Source of the DNA: Sphingomonas sp. CL5.1
GTDB lineage: Bacteria > Pseudomonadota > Alphaproteobacteria > Sphingomonadales > Sphingomonadaceae
Length of the DNA stretch: 64,000 nucleotides
Direction: 5' to 3'
Assembly (NCBI RefSeq): GCF_013344685.1
Contig: NZ_CP050137.1
Span: forward strand, 3,093,001-3,157,000
In this document: piece after piece, positions 1 through 9,451 of the stretch
How positions within the stretch are numbered: position 1 is the stretch's first letter
Layout of the letters: every line of letters starts with the position of its first letter
Position numbers and translations under genes: made by a program
Notes under the pieces: generated by a model
What the model was told of the DNA's origin: nothing
The model's database searches: none
The model's input: only the letters and a program-made list of their open reading frames with translations

Positions 1-955
1 GCTGCTGCTGTGCGTGCTGCGCTTCGGCCAGGGCTTCGGCCTTGGCGGCGAATGGGGCGGGGCGGCGCTGCTCGCGGTGGAGAACGCCCCGCCGGGATGG
101 CGCGGCCGCTACGGCATGGTGCCGCAGCTCGGCGCGCCGATCGGCTTCATCGCCGCGAACGGGCTGTTCCTCGTGCTCGGCCTGATGATGACGCCGGCCG
201 AGTTCATGGCGTGGGGCTGGCGGGTGCCGTTCCTGCTCTCCGTCGTGCTGGTCGGGCTGGGGCTGTGGGTGCGGCTGCGCATCGCCGAGACGCCGGCCTT
301 CGCGAGGATGCTGGAGGAAGGGCCGCCGCCCGCCGTGCCGATGGGCGAGCTGCTGCGCGATCACTGGCGCGCCGCGCTGGGCGGCACGTTCGGCGCGATC
401 GCCTGTTTCGCGGTCTATTATATCGCGACCGCCTTCGCGCTCGGCTATGCCACCACGACGCTGGGAATCGACCGGCAGACCTTCCTCGCGCTCCAGCTCG
501 GCGCGATCCTGTTCATGGCGGTGGGCATCGTGCTTTCGGGCATCTGGGCGGATCGCAGCTCGCCGGCGAACGTGCTGACCTGGGGGTGCATCGGCGCGAT
601 CCTCGCCGGCTTCCTGCTGGTGCCGGGGCTTGGCTCCGGCTCGCTGGCGACGATCTTCGCCGCGCTGGCCTTCGCGCTGCTGGTAATGGGGTTCGTCTAT
701 GGCCCGCTCGGGGCGTGGCTGCCGGGGTTGTTTCCGGCGCGCGTGCGCTACACGGGCGTGAGCCTCGCTTTCAACATGGCCGGGATCATCGGCGGCGGGC
801 TGACCCCGGTGGCCGCGCAATGGCTGTCGCAGCGCGGCGGCGGGGTCGCGGCGGTCGGCCTATATCTGGCGGTGGCGGCGCTGCTGAGCCTGATCGCGCT
901 GGTCGCGCTGCGCCCGCGACGCGGCGTCGCGCCGATGGTGGTCGAGGGGCCTTAG
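1..955 (+). CDS. MFS transporter, MHS (metabolite:H+ symporter) type, 5' end outside window
   Basis: C-terminal part of an inner-membrane major facilitator; the reading frame is open from base 2, so the start lies upstream. The visible protein begins with a motif typical of the MHS branch (RFGQGFGLGGEWGGAALLAVEN, seen near residues 3-22 of the fragment), which in this family lies in TM4-loop territory. Several hydrophobic helices follow, and there is a charged loop after the helix near residue 90 (RLRIAETPAF). The family co-imports organic acids, betaines or shikimate-like compounds with protons; the substrate cannot be read from sequence. It stops 4 nt inside the convergent rsmD. About a third of the expected length is missing on the left. 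Confidence 0.88.
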   Translation, partial: LLLCVLRFGQGFGLGGEWGGAALLAVENAPPGWRGRYGMVPQLGAPIGFIAANGLFLVLGLMMTPAEFMAWGWRVPFLLSVVLVGLGLWVRLRIAETPAFARMLEEGPPPAVPMGELLRDHWRAALGGTFGAIACFAVYYIATAFALGYATTTLGIDRQTFLALQLGAILFMAVGIVLSGIWADRSSPANVLTWGCIGAILAGFLLVPGLGSGSLATIFAALAFALLVMGFVYGPLGAWLPGLFPARVRYTGVSLAFNMAGIIGGGLTPVAAQWLSQRGGGVAAVGLYLAVAALLSLIALVALRPRRGVAPMVVEGP

Positions 956-1491
956 CTGGGCCGCAGCAGCGTGAGCCGAGCGCGGCCGTGCTTGCGGTCC
1001 GCCTCGATGGTGAATCCGGCGACGTCGACCGGTTCGTTATGCGCGGTCTCGATGCTGATCCACGTCCCCGCGCCGACCCAGCCGAGCCGTGCCAGCCGAT
1101 CGAGCGCGACATTGCCCGCGCCGGTGCCATAGGGCGGATCCATCAGGATCAGGTCAAACGGTTGCTGCGTCTGCGCCAGCGACAGGACGGAGGTGGCGCG
1201 GACCTCCGCGCCGGTTGCGCCGAGTTTGGCGATATTCGCGCGCAGCGCGTCGAGCGCGGCCTTGTCCTGCTCGACGAACAGGCAATGCCCGGCGCCGCGC
1301 GACAGCGCCTCCAGCCCGAGCGCGCCGGAGCCGGCGAACAGATCCGCCACGGCCAGCCCCTCGAAGCTGCCGACGCGGCTGGCGAGCATCGAGAACAAGG
1401 CCTCGCGCGTGCGGTCGGCGGTGGGACGGGTGGTATCCCCCTTGGGCGCGACGAGCGGGCGGCCGCGCCATTGGCCGGCGATGATCCTCAT
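952..1491 (-). CDS. rsmD: 16S rRNA (guanine(966)-N(2))-methyltransferase RsmD
   Basis: A 179-residue SAM-dependent methyltransferase that modifies G966 of 16S rRNA during 30S assembly. It starts MRIIAGQWRGRPL, the usual RsmD N-terminus. The SAM-binding loop is DLFAGSGALGLEALSRGA (about residues 50-67) and the catalytic motif is LMDPPYG (about 116-122). Its ATG overlaps the stop of rluB by 4 nt (ATGA), so the two rRNA-modifying enzymes are translationally coupled. The open frame continues upstream, but homologues begin at this Met and the extension is a shadow of rluB. Confidence 0.95.
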   Translation of the reverse strand: MRIIAGQWRGRPLVAPKGDTTRPTADRTREALFSMLASRVGSFEGLAVADLFAGSGALGLEALSRGAGHCLFVEQDKAALDALRANIAKLGATGAEVRATSVLSLAQTQQPFDLILMDPPYGTGAGNVALDRLARLGWVGAGTWISIETAHNEPVDVAGFTIEADRKHGRARLTLLRPS

Positions 1492-2456
1492 TTGCGCGGC
1501 CTCGCCGGGCCGGAGCGCGGCTTGGGTTTCGCCCAGCCGGCCTTGCGGCGCGGCGGACGCGCCGGGCGGGCGGTGCGCTCCGCCGCCGGTGGCGGCGATG
1601 TCTCGGCGCGCGTTTCGGCCGGCTTGCGTGGCGCGGTCTGCGCGCGGCGCGGCGCGCGTCGTGCCGGCGGCGCGTCGCTGGAGACCGCGATCGGCTCCGG
1701 CGTCGGCCCCTTGCGGTCGAGCGACTGGCGGAAGGCGACCAGATCGTGCTGCCGCACCTCGCCGATTCCACCGGGCGGCAGGTCGCCGAGCACGAACGGG
1801 CCGTAGCGGATGCGGATCAGCCGGTTCACCTCCAGCCCGAGATGTTCGAGCACGCGGCGCACCTCGCGGTTCTTGCCCTCGGTCAGGATCATCTCGATCC
1901 ACAGGTTCGCGCCGGTGCGCCGCTCGATATTCGCGTCGATCGAACCGTAGCGGACGCCGTCGATCTCCACGCCCTCGATCAACGATTCGAGCTGCGACTG
2001 CGACACCTGGCCGAAGGCGCGCGCGCGATAGGTGCGTTCCACGCCGGTCGAGGGCAATTCCAGTTGCCGCTTCAGCTCGCCGTCGTTGGTCATCAGCAGC
2101 AGGCCCTCGGTATTATAATCGAGCCGCCCGACCGGCATGAGGCGCGGCAGGTCCTTCGGCAGCCGGTCGTAGATCGTCGGCCGCCCACGCGGATCGCGCT
2201 CCGTGGTGAGCACGCCGGCCGGCTTGTGGAACAGGAACAGCCGCGCGGGCACCGCCGCCGCGACCGGCTGGCCATCGACCGTCACGCCGTGGAGCGAGGC
2301 GAGCAAGGTCGCGGGCGTCTCGATCGTCGCGCCGTCCTTCGCGACGCGGCCCTCCTCGATCATCCGCTCGATCTCACGGCGCGAGGCGACTCCGGCGCGG
2401 GCGAGGAGCTTGGCGATGCGCTGCATGGGGCGCTGGTCTGACGGGCGGCTCGGCAT
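1488..2456 (-). CDS. rluB: 23S rRNA pseudouridine synthase, RluB/RsuA family
   Basis: About 322 residues. An S4 RNA-binding domain (QRIAKLLARAGVASRREIE) leads into the RsuA-family catalytic domain, with the active-site Asp in GRLDYNTEGLLLMTNDG. In the family it isomerises a uridine of 23S rRNA helix 89 (RluB) or a 16S site (RsuA); overall similarity and the downstream rsmD favour RluB. The last ~85 residues are a Pro/Ala/Arg-rich basic tail, common in alphaproteobacterial copies and probably an RNA-binding extension. The start is uncertain: Met at 2456 or at 2426, where the S4 domain begins. Neither has a strong ribosome binding site. Confidence 0.92.
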   Translation of the reverse strand: MPSRPSDQRPMQRIAKLLARAGVASRREIERMIEEGRVAKDGATIETPATLLASLHGVTVDGQPVAAAVPARLFLFHKPAGVLTTERDPRGRPTIYDRLPKDLPRLMPVGRLDYNTEGLLLMTNDGELKRQLELPSTGVERTYRARAFGQVSQSQLESLIEGVEIDGVRYGSIDANIERRTGANLWIEMILTEGKNREVRRVLEHLGLEVNRLIRIRYGPFVLGDLPPGGIGEVRQHDLVAFRQSLDRKGPTPEPIAVSSDAPPARRAPRRAQTAPRKPAETRAETSPPPAAERTARPARPPRRKAGWAKPKPRSGPARPRK

Positions 2457-2550
2457 GACGCGGCTGATACATTGCTTGCGTTGCATGCGCGAAAAAATTT
2501 GCGTCGAAAGTGCAGTCGCGGCGTTAAGGCGTTGGGGTTTGGCAGGCGGC

Positions 2551-3015
2551 ATGATTCACACGATGTTGTTCGAGCGGAAAAAGCGGCGGATCACACGCCT
2601 CCTGCTGGTCGAGGACGAGCCGCTCGTTGCGTTCGATGCAGAGCATTTGTTGATCGCGGAACATTATCAGGTGGTCGCCACCGTCGATCGCGTCGCGCGG
2701 GCGGTGTCGATCATCGCTGACGGGCAGGCGATCGATCTCGTGCTGGTCGACGTGGAACTAGCCGACGGCAGCGGCGTGGACGTGGCGCGCGCGGCGGCCG
2801 GGCGCGGCATCCCGGTGCTGTTCGTCACCGCCAATTGCCCGAGCGAGGCATCGGCGCTCGCCGTCGGCTGCCTCGTCAAGCCGTTCGCCCAGCGCGACCT
2901 GCTGGCGGCGATCCGCGCGATCGAGGCGACGCTGGAGGGCGCGGCGCCGCGCCGCCTGCCGAGCGGTTTCCGGCTGTTCGCGCGGGCCGGCTTGTCCGAA
3001 CCCGACGCGGCCTAG
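2551..3015 (+). CDS. Single-domain response regulator (receiver domain)
   Basis: A 154-residue receiver domain with no output domain visible. Key residues are present: the acidic pair in LLLVEDEP, the phospho-acceptor Asp in LVLVDVEL, a Thr in LFVTAN, and the Lys in CLVKPF. Such stand-alone receivers act as phosphotransfer or protein-binding switches; no histidine kinase is adjacent, so its partner is unknown. The start was chosen at ATG 2551 behind a CAGGCGG ribosome binding site; ATG 2563 is possible. Its stop overlaps that of the convergent DUF6628 gene by 4 nt. Confidence 0.88.
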   Translation: MIHTMLFERKKRRITRLLLVEDEPLVAFDAEHLLIAEHYQVVATVDRVARAVSIIADGQAIDLVLVDVELADGSGVDVARAAAGRGIPVLFVTANCPSEASALAVGCLVKPFAQRDLLAAIRAIEATLEGAAPRRLPSGFRLFARAGLSEPDAA

Positions 3016-3446
3016 CGGAAGATCGGCCGCCCCTCGTCGGCGAAGGCGGCGGAAACGGCGGCGATGCTCGCCAGCACTCCGTCGGGCCGGCGGATGCCGA
3101 GCAGGTCGCCGAGCAGCAATGCGGCGGTTTCGGGCGCGGTCTCGACGCGCGCGATAGTGGTCAGCAGCGCCGATTCGGCCACCGTCATCCGCGCGCAGCA
3201 GCATGGCGCGATGGCGATCGGCAGCGCGGCATTGCCGGCGAGATCGGCCATCAGCGCGCGCAGCAGGGTGAGCGGCCGGCGGAACCCTTCGCGAAACAGG
3301 GTGAACATCGCGTGCGCCGCGCGCGCGTCGGCGAGGCCATGCGCGCCCATCCGCCTGATCGCGAACAGCAGCACGCGCGCGTTCGGGCATGACGGCAGCG
3401 GATAGGGGAGCGCGGTGGCGGCGGTGGTAGCGGCAGGCAAGGTCAT
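3012..3446 (-). CDS. DUF6628 family protein
   Basis: 144 residues, unknown function. It contains a short Cys cluster (PCCCAR, about residues 81-86) and hydrophobic helices, and it looks like the DUF6628 proteins conserved in sphingomonads. A good ribosome binding site (GAGAGGA) lies 8 nt before ATG 3446. It is convergent with the response regulator and lies downstream of folC on the same strand, 67 nt away. The family name is from memory of the pattern and should be treated as tentative. Confidence 0.7.
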   Translation of the reverse strand: MTLPAATTAATALPYPLPSCPNARVLLFAIRRMGAHGLADARAAHAMFTLFREGFRRPLTLLRALMADLAGNAALPIAIAPCCCARMTVAESALLTTIARVETAPETAALLLGDLLGIRRPDGVLASIAAVSAAFADEGRPIFR

Positions 3447-3513
3447 AGGGACGATTCCTCTCGTCCGCGACCTTCGCGGTTCAGCTATTGCAAGTCAATC
3501 GCAATTAGAAGGA

Positions 3514-4863
<1,350 letters not shown>

Positions 4864-4873
4864 GTCGGCTGTC

Positions 4874-5731
4874 TCAGGCGGCGGCGCGCTGGTGGCAGAG
4901 ATAGGCGATCACCGTCGCCAGTTGCGCGCGCAGGTCCTTGCGGTGGACGATCATGTCGAGCATCCCGTGCTCGAGCAGATATTCCGATGTCTGGAAATCG
5001 TCGGGCAGCTTCTCGCGGATCGTGCTCTCGATCACGCGCCGCCCGGTGAAGGCGAGCGTCGCCTTCGGCTCGGCGATGTGGATGTCGCCCAGCATGGCAT
5101 AGGCCGCCATCACGCCGCCGGAGGTGGGATCGGTCAGCACGACGATATAGGGCAGGCCCGCATCGTGGAGCATCTGGATCGCGACGGTGGCGCGCGGCAT
5201 CTGCATCAGGCTGAGGATGCCCTCCTGCATCCGCGCGCCGCCCGAGGCGGTGAAGACGATATAGGGCGCCTTGTCCGCGATCGCCGCCTCGACGCCCTGG
5301 ATGAACGCCTCGCCGACCGCCTGGCCCATCGATCCGCCCATGAAGGCGAAATCCTGCACGCCGATCACGACGCGATGGCCCTCGATCGCGCCGCGCGCGT
5401 TGATGAAGGCATCGCTCTCGCCGGTCTGCGCGCGGGCGGCCTTCAGGCGCTCGGTATAACGCTTCGAATCGCGGAACCTGAGCGGGTCTTCCGGGGTGCG
5501 CGGGGCGGGCAGCTCGACGCAGCTTCCCTCGTCCAGCAGTTGCGCGAAACGCTGCTTCGGCCCGATCCGCTCATGGTGACCGCATTTCGGGCAGACGCTG
5601 AGATTCTCCTCCAGCTCTTTCGTGAACACCATCTGCCCGCACCCCTTGCACTTGTGCCAGAGGGTGTCCGGGGTGTCCTTCTTCGGAATGACGGAGGACA
5701 GCGCGTTGCGGACGCTCGAAAGCCAGCTCAT
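4874..5731 (-). CDS. accD: Acetyl-CoA carboxylase carboxyltransferase subunit beta
   Basis: 285 residues. Pairs with AccA (not in this window) to transfer CO2 from biotin to acetyl-CoA, the first committed step of fatty-acid synthesis. The N-terminal Cys4 zinc ribbon is CKGCGQM...CPKCGHHER (about residues 28-56). The crotonase-like carboxyltransferase core includes [11 protein letters not shown] and [15 protein letters not shown]. Its start codon overlaps the trpA stop by 4 nt, so it is coupled to tryptophan synthase translation. Confidence 0.97.
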   Translation of the reverse strand: MSWLSSVRNALSSVIPKKDTPDTLWHKCKGCGQMVFTKELEENLSVCPKCGHHERIGPKQRFAQLLDEGSCVELPAPRTPEDPLRFRDSKRYTERLKAARAQTGESDAFINARGAIEGHRVVIGVQDFAFMGGSMGQAVGEAFIQGVEAAIADKAPYIVFTASGGARMQEGILSLMQMPRATVAIQMLHDAGLPYIVVLTDPTSGGVMAAYAMLGDIHIAEPKATLAFTGRRVIESTIREKLPDDFQTSEYLLEHGMLDMIVHRKDLRAQLATVIAYLCHQRAAA

Positions 5732-6528
5732 TTCGGTTCCTTGCGGGCGGCGCGGATCGCGTCGCTCAGGGTGCGTATATAGGCGGTGACGGCGGCGGGC
5801 GCATCCTTGCCGTGCCTGCCGACGAGATCGACGATCGCCGAGCCGACCACCACGCCGTCCGCGACGCGGGCGATCGCGCCGGCCTGCTCGGGGGTGCGGA
5901 CGCCGAAGCCGACCGCGACGGGGAGGGCGGTCGCCGCCTTGAGCCGCGCCACCGCTTCCTCGATCGAAGCCTGCGCCGCCTGTTGCAGCCCGGTGATCCC
6001 CGCGACCGAGACGTAATAGAGGAACCCGCCCGCGCCATCGAGCACCGCCGGGAGCCGTGCGGCGTCGCTGGTCGGCGTGGCGAGGCGGACGAGGTCGATG
6101 CCCGCCGCGCGCAGTGCCGGGCCGATTGCGTCATCCTCCTCCGGCGGCACGTCGACGCAGATCACGCCGTCCACGCCGGCGTCGCGTGCCGCCTGCGCGA
6201 ACCATTCCGCGCCACGCCGCAGCATCGGGTTGGCATAGCCCATCAGCACCAGCGGCACGTCGGGATGCCGCGCGCGGAAATCGCGGGCGATGTTCAGGAT
6301 ATCCGCCGTGGTGGTGCCCGCCGCGAGGCTGCGCAGGTTGGCCGCCTGGATCGCCGGGCCGTCCGCCATCGGATCGGTGAAGGGCATCCCCAGTTCGATC
6401 ACGTCCGCGCCGCCGTCGACCAGGGCGTCGAGGATCGCGCCCGTCGCGGCCGGAGTCGGATCGCCCGCGGTGACGAAGCACACCAGAGCGGCGCGGTCGG
6501 CCGGGAAGGCGTTGGTGAGGCGGCTCAT
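5728..6528 (-). CDS. trpA: Tryptophan synthase alpha subunit
   Basis: 266-residue TIM barrel that cleaves indole-3-glycerol phosphate and passes indole to TrpB. Signature [20 protein letters not shown] near residues 46-65 carries the catalytic Glu/Asp region, and [20 protein letters not shown] is the phosphate-binding end of the barrel. It overlaps trpB upstream and accD downstream by 4 nt each, forming a stoichiometric translation chain for the alpha2beta2 complex. Confidence 0.97.
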   Translation of the reverse strand: MSRLTNAFPADRAALVCFVTAGDPTPAATGAILDALVDGGADVIELGMPFTDPMADGPAIQAANLRSLAAGTTTADILNIARDFRARHPDVPLVLMGYANPMLRRGAEWFAQAARDAGVDGVICVDVPPEEDDAIGPALRAAGIDLVRLATPTSDAARLPAVLDGAGGFLYYVSVAGITGLQQAAQASIEEAVARLKAATALPVAVGFGVRTPEQAGAIARVADGVVVGSAIVDLVGRHGKDAPAAVTAYIRTLSDAIRAARKEPK

Positions 6529-7736
6529 ATCTCCACCCCCAGCGCTTCGGCGACGGTGAAGATGTCCTTGTCCCCCCGGCCGGAGACGTTGACGAGGATC
6601 ATCGCGTCCTTGCCGTAATCCTTCACCACCTTGGGCAGCGCGGCGAGCGCATGGGCGCTTTCCAGTGCGGGGATGATCCCTTCCAGTCGGCAGCAGAGCT
6701 GGAACGCCTCCAGTGCTTCCCTGTCGGTGATCGGCAGGTAGCGGACGCGGCCGATCTCGTGCAGCCAGCTATGCTCCGGGCCGATGCCGGGATAGTCGAG
6801 GCCGGCGCTGATCGAATGCGCCTCGGTGATCTGGCCGTCCTCGTCCTGCAGCAGATAGGTCTTGTTGCCGTGGAGGATGCCCGGCGCGCCGCCGGTGAGG
6901 CTGGCGGCGTGCTGTCCCGTCTCGATGCCGTGGCCCGCCGCCTCCACGCCGATCATCGCCACGCCGGCATCGTCGAGGAAGGGGTGGAACAGCCCGATCG
7001 CGTTCGATCCGCCGCCCACCGCCGCGATCAGCAGGTCGGGCAGGCGGCCGGTGCGGGCGAGCATCTGCGCGCGCGCCTCCTTGCCGATCACGCTCTGGAA
7101 ATCGCGCACCAGCTCCGGATAGGGATGCGGGCCGGCGGCGGTGCCGATGATGTAGAAAGTGTCGTGAACGTTGGCGACCCAGTCGCGCATCGCCTCGTTC
7201 ATCGCATCCTTCAGCGTCATCGCGCCGGAGGTGACGGGCACTACCTGAGCGCCGAGCAATTTCATGCGGAACACATTGGGCTTCTGCCGCTCGACATCCT
7301 TCGCGCCCATGTAGATCACGCAGGGGATGCCGAAGCGCGCGCAGACGGTGGCGGTGGCGACGCCGTGCTGGCCCGCGCCGGTTTCCGCGATGATCCGCGT
7401 CTTGCCCATGCGGATCGCGAGCAGGATCTGGCCGATGCAATTGTTGATCTTGTGCGCGCCGGTGTGGTTCAGCTCCTCGCGCTTGAACCAGATCTGCGCG
7501 CCGCCGAGTTCCTCGGTGAGCCGGGGCGCGAAATAGAGCGGGCTGGGGCGGCCGACATAATGTTCGAGCAGGTCGTCGAACTCGGCCTGGAAGGCGGAAT
7601 CGGCCTTGGCCGCGCGATATTCGCGTTCGAGATCGAGGATCAGCGGCATCAGCGTCTCGGCGACATAGCGGCCGCCGAACGCGCCGAAATGCCCGCGTTC
7701 GTCGGGCTGCGCGCGGAAGGAATTGGGGGTGGTCAT
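6525..7736 (-). CDS. trpB: Tryptophan synthase beta subunit
   Basis: 403 residues, PLP-dependent. It condenses indole with L-serine. The PLP lysine lies in [13 protein letters not shown] (about residue 92) and the phosphate-binding glycine loop is GGGSNAIG (about 236-243). Full length and colinear with the TrpB1 family. The start overlaps the trpF stop by 4 nt. Confidence 0.97.
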   Translation of the reverse strand: MTTPNSFRAQPDERGHFGAFGGRYVAETLMPLILDLEREYRAAKADSAFQAEFDDLLEHYVGRPSPLYFAPRLTEELGGAQIWFKREELNHTGAHKINNCIGQILLAIRMGKTRIIAETGAGQHGVATATVCARFGIPCVIYMGAKDVERQKPNVFRMKLLGAQVVPVTSGAMTLKDAMNEAMRDWVANVHDTFYIIGTAAGPHPYPELVRDFQSVIGKEARAQMLARTGRLPDLLIAAVGGGSNAIGLFHPFLDDAGVAMIGVEAAGHGIETGQHAASLTGGAPGILHGNKTYLLQDEDGQITEAHSISAGLDYPGIGPEHSWLHEIGRVRYLPITDREALEAFQLCCRLEGIIPALESAHALAALPKVVKDYGKDAMILVNVSGRGDKDIFTVAEALGVEI

Positions 7737-8368
7737 CGCGACACCGCCTTAAGGAAAGCGGCGATCTTGTCCACGTCCTTCACGCCCGGCGCGGATTCCA
7801 CACCGGAGGATACGTCGACCAATGTCGCGCCGGTGCGGCCGATCGCCTCCGCCACATTGCTCGCGTCCAGCCCGCCGGAGAGCGCCCAGGGCAGCGGGTG
7901 GCGGAAGCCGTCGAGCAGCGACCAGTCGAAGCGCAAACCCATGCCACCGGGAAGCGAGGCGCCGTCCGGCGTCCTGGCGTCATAGAGGATGCGGTGCGCC
8001 GCCCCGGTGAAATCGCGCGCGCGATCGAGGTCGGCGCGCGTCTTCACCGCGACGGCGGCCCAGCTTTCCAGCCCGGTGCGGCGGGCAAGCTCGGCGACGC
8101 GCATGGGCGCGGTCTTGTGGAGTTGCAGCGCATCGAGCCGGCCGGCGGTGACCGCCGTGTCGATCAGCGCGTCTTCGGGGTCCACGAACACGCCCACGCG
8201 GCGGACGTGGCCCGGCACACGCCCCGCCAGCGCCCGCGCGCGATCGGCGTCGAGGTTGCGGGGGGAGGGCGGGAAGAACACGAAGCCGACATGGCTCGCC
8301 CCGCCCGCGACGGCGGCGTCGAGCGTCTCGCGCGTGGTGAGGCCGCAGATCTTGGCGGTGATAAGCAT
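7733..8368 (-). CDS. trpF: Phosphoribosylanthranilate isomerase
   Basis: 211-residue TIM barrel catalysing the Amadori rearrangement of phosphoribosylanthranilate, two steps before TrpA. The catalytic Cys lies in [14 protein letters not shown] at the N-terminus, followed by [11 protein letters not shown], and the phosphate site is near [11 protein letters not shown]. trpD, trpC and trpE are not in this window. It lies 42 nt downstream of pyrF, so it is probably co-transcribed with it. Confidence 0.96.
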   Translation of the reverse strand: MLITAKICGLTTRETLDAAVAGGASHVGFVFFPPSPRNLDADRARALAGRVPGHVRRVGVFVDPEDALIDTAVTAGRLDALQLHKTAPMRVAELARRTGLESWAAVAVKTRADLDRARDFTGAAHRILYDARTPDGASLPGGMGLRFDWSLLDGFRHPLPWALSGGLDASNVAEAIGRTGATLVDVSSGVESAPGVKDVDKIAAFLKAVSR

Positions 8369-8410
8369 GATCTTGCCTTTAGTCCGTTCGCCCGGACGGC
8401 AGGGGTTTGA

Positions 8411-9085
8411 TTACAACGTGGCCCCGATCGCGCGCGCCGCCGCGTCCGGGTCTTCGGCCTGCGTGATCGGCCGGCCGACGACGAGGATCGACGCGCCGTT
8501 GTCCAGCGCCGCGCGCGGCGTCACCACGCGCTTCTGGTCCGCGACCACGCCGTCGGCGGGGCGCACGCCGGGGACGACGAAGAAGCCCTTCGGCCAGAGC
8601 TTGTGCGCCGCCTTCACCTCCTCGCCGGAGCAGACGATGCCGTCGACGCCCGCGCGCATAGCCAACTCGGTCAGTCGCAGCACCTGATCGTGTGGCGAGC
8701 CGCTGATGCCGGTCGCGTCGAGGTCGCGCTGGTCGAGGCTGGTGAGCATCGTCACCGCCACCACCTTCGTCCCCGCCGGCGCGGCGGCCTTGGCATCCTC
8801 CAGCATCGCCTGACCGCCCGAGGCATGGACCGTCAGGATCGCCGGCTCCAGCCCGCGCAGCGCCTGCACCGCCTTGGCGACGGTGTTCGGGATGTCGTGC
8901 AGCTTTAGGTCGAGGAAGATGGGGAGGCCGAGGTCCGCCATCTCGCGCACCCCGCTGCGCCCGTTGGCGGCGAAGAACTCCAGCCCCAGCTTGATCCCGC
9001 CGACATGGTGGCGCACGCGCTCCGCCACCGCCCTGGCGCGGTCGATGTCGGGCGTGTCGAGGGCGACGAAGATGCGGTTGCTCAC
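8411..9085 (-). CDS. pyrF: Orotidine 5'-phosphate decarboxylase
   Basis: 224 residues; converts OMP to UMP, the last step of de novo pyrimidine synthesis. The catalytic Lys/Asp signature is FLDLKLHDIPNTV (about residues 57-69), and the phosphate loop includes VVPGVRP and VVGRPI near the C-terminus. GTG 9085 is chosen as the start because it overlaps the stop of the upstream lapA-like gene as GTGA and gives the expected N-terminus SNRIFVALDT. Longer frames upstream are antisense-like shadow sequence. Confidence 0.95.
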   Translation of the reverse strand: MSNRIFVALDTPDIDRARAVAERVRHHVGGIKLGLEFFAANGRSGVREMADLGLPIFLDLKLHDIPNTVAKAVQALRGLEPAILTVHASGGQAMLEDAKAAAPAGTKVVAVTMLTSLDQRDLDATGISGSPHDQVLRLTELAMRAGVDGIVCSGEEVKAAHKLWPKGFFVVPGVRPADGVVADQKRVVTPRAALDNGASILVVGRPITQAEDPDAAARAIGATL

Positions 9086-9396
9086 GACGAGGCTACTCCG
9101 GCTGCGGGGACGTGGGCCTCGGTCGCCGGCGCGACGACCGGCGGCGCGGCGCGCAGATCGGCCAGCGCGCGCTCGGCGTTGTTCAGCCGCTGCCTGAGGC
9201 GCCAGCGCATCGCCCGCTGATAGATCAGGGTCGGCACGAAACCGACGAGGAAGGTGACGAGCAGGAGGAACGGCAGGTTCACCTCCGCGACGAGGTTGCC
9301 GAACAACTGGATCGTCACCCACTTCCAGTTGCCGAAGGTGAACACCGCCGCGATGAAGGCGATCAGGCACCAGAACAGGATTTTCAGAAACTGCAT
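9082..9396 (-). CDS. LapA-domain (DUF1049) small membrane protein
   Basis: 104 residues. Two transmembrane helices (about 5-22 and 42-60) flank a short polar loop, then a basic, coiled-coil-prone stretch and an Ala/Pro-rich tail. This is the LapA/YciS-like layout; the E. coli relative works with LapB in regulating LPS synthesis. In sphingomonads a gene of this type commonly sits just before pyrF/trpF, as here. A GGGAGA ribosome binding site lies 8 nt before ATG 9396. A role in this organism is inference. Confidence 0.85.
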   Translation of the reverse strand: MQFLKILFWCLIAFIAAVFTFGNWKWVTIQLFGNLVAEVNLPFLLLVTFLVGFVPTLIYQRAMRWRLRQRLNNAERALADLRAAPPVVAPATEAHVPAAGVASS

Positions 9397-9451
9397 TCGG
9401 TGATCTCCCGCGCGAAAGGGAACTAGCGGCGGTCGCGCGGTTTTTCCAGCC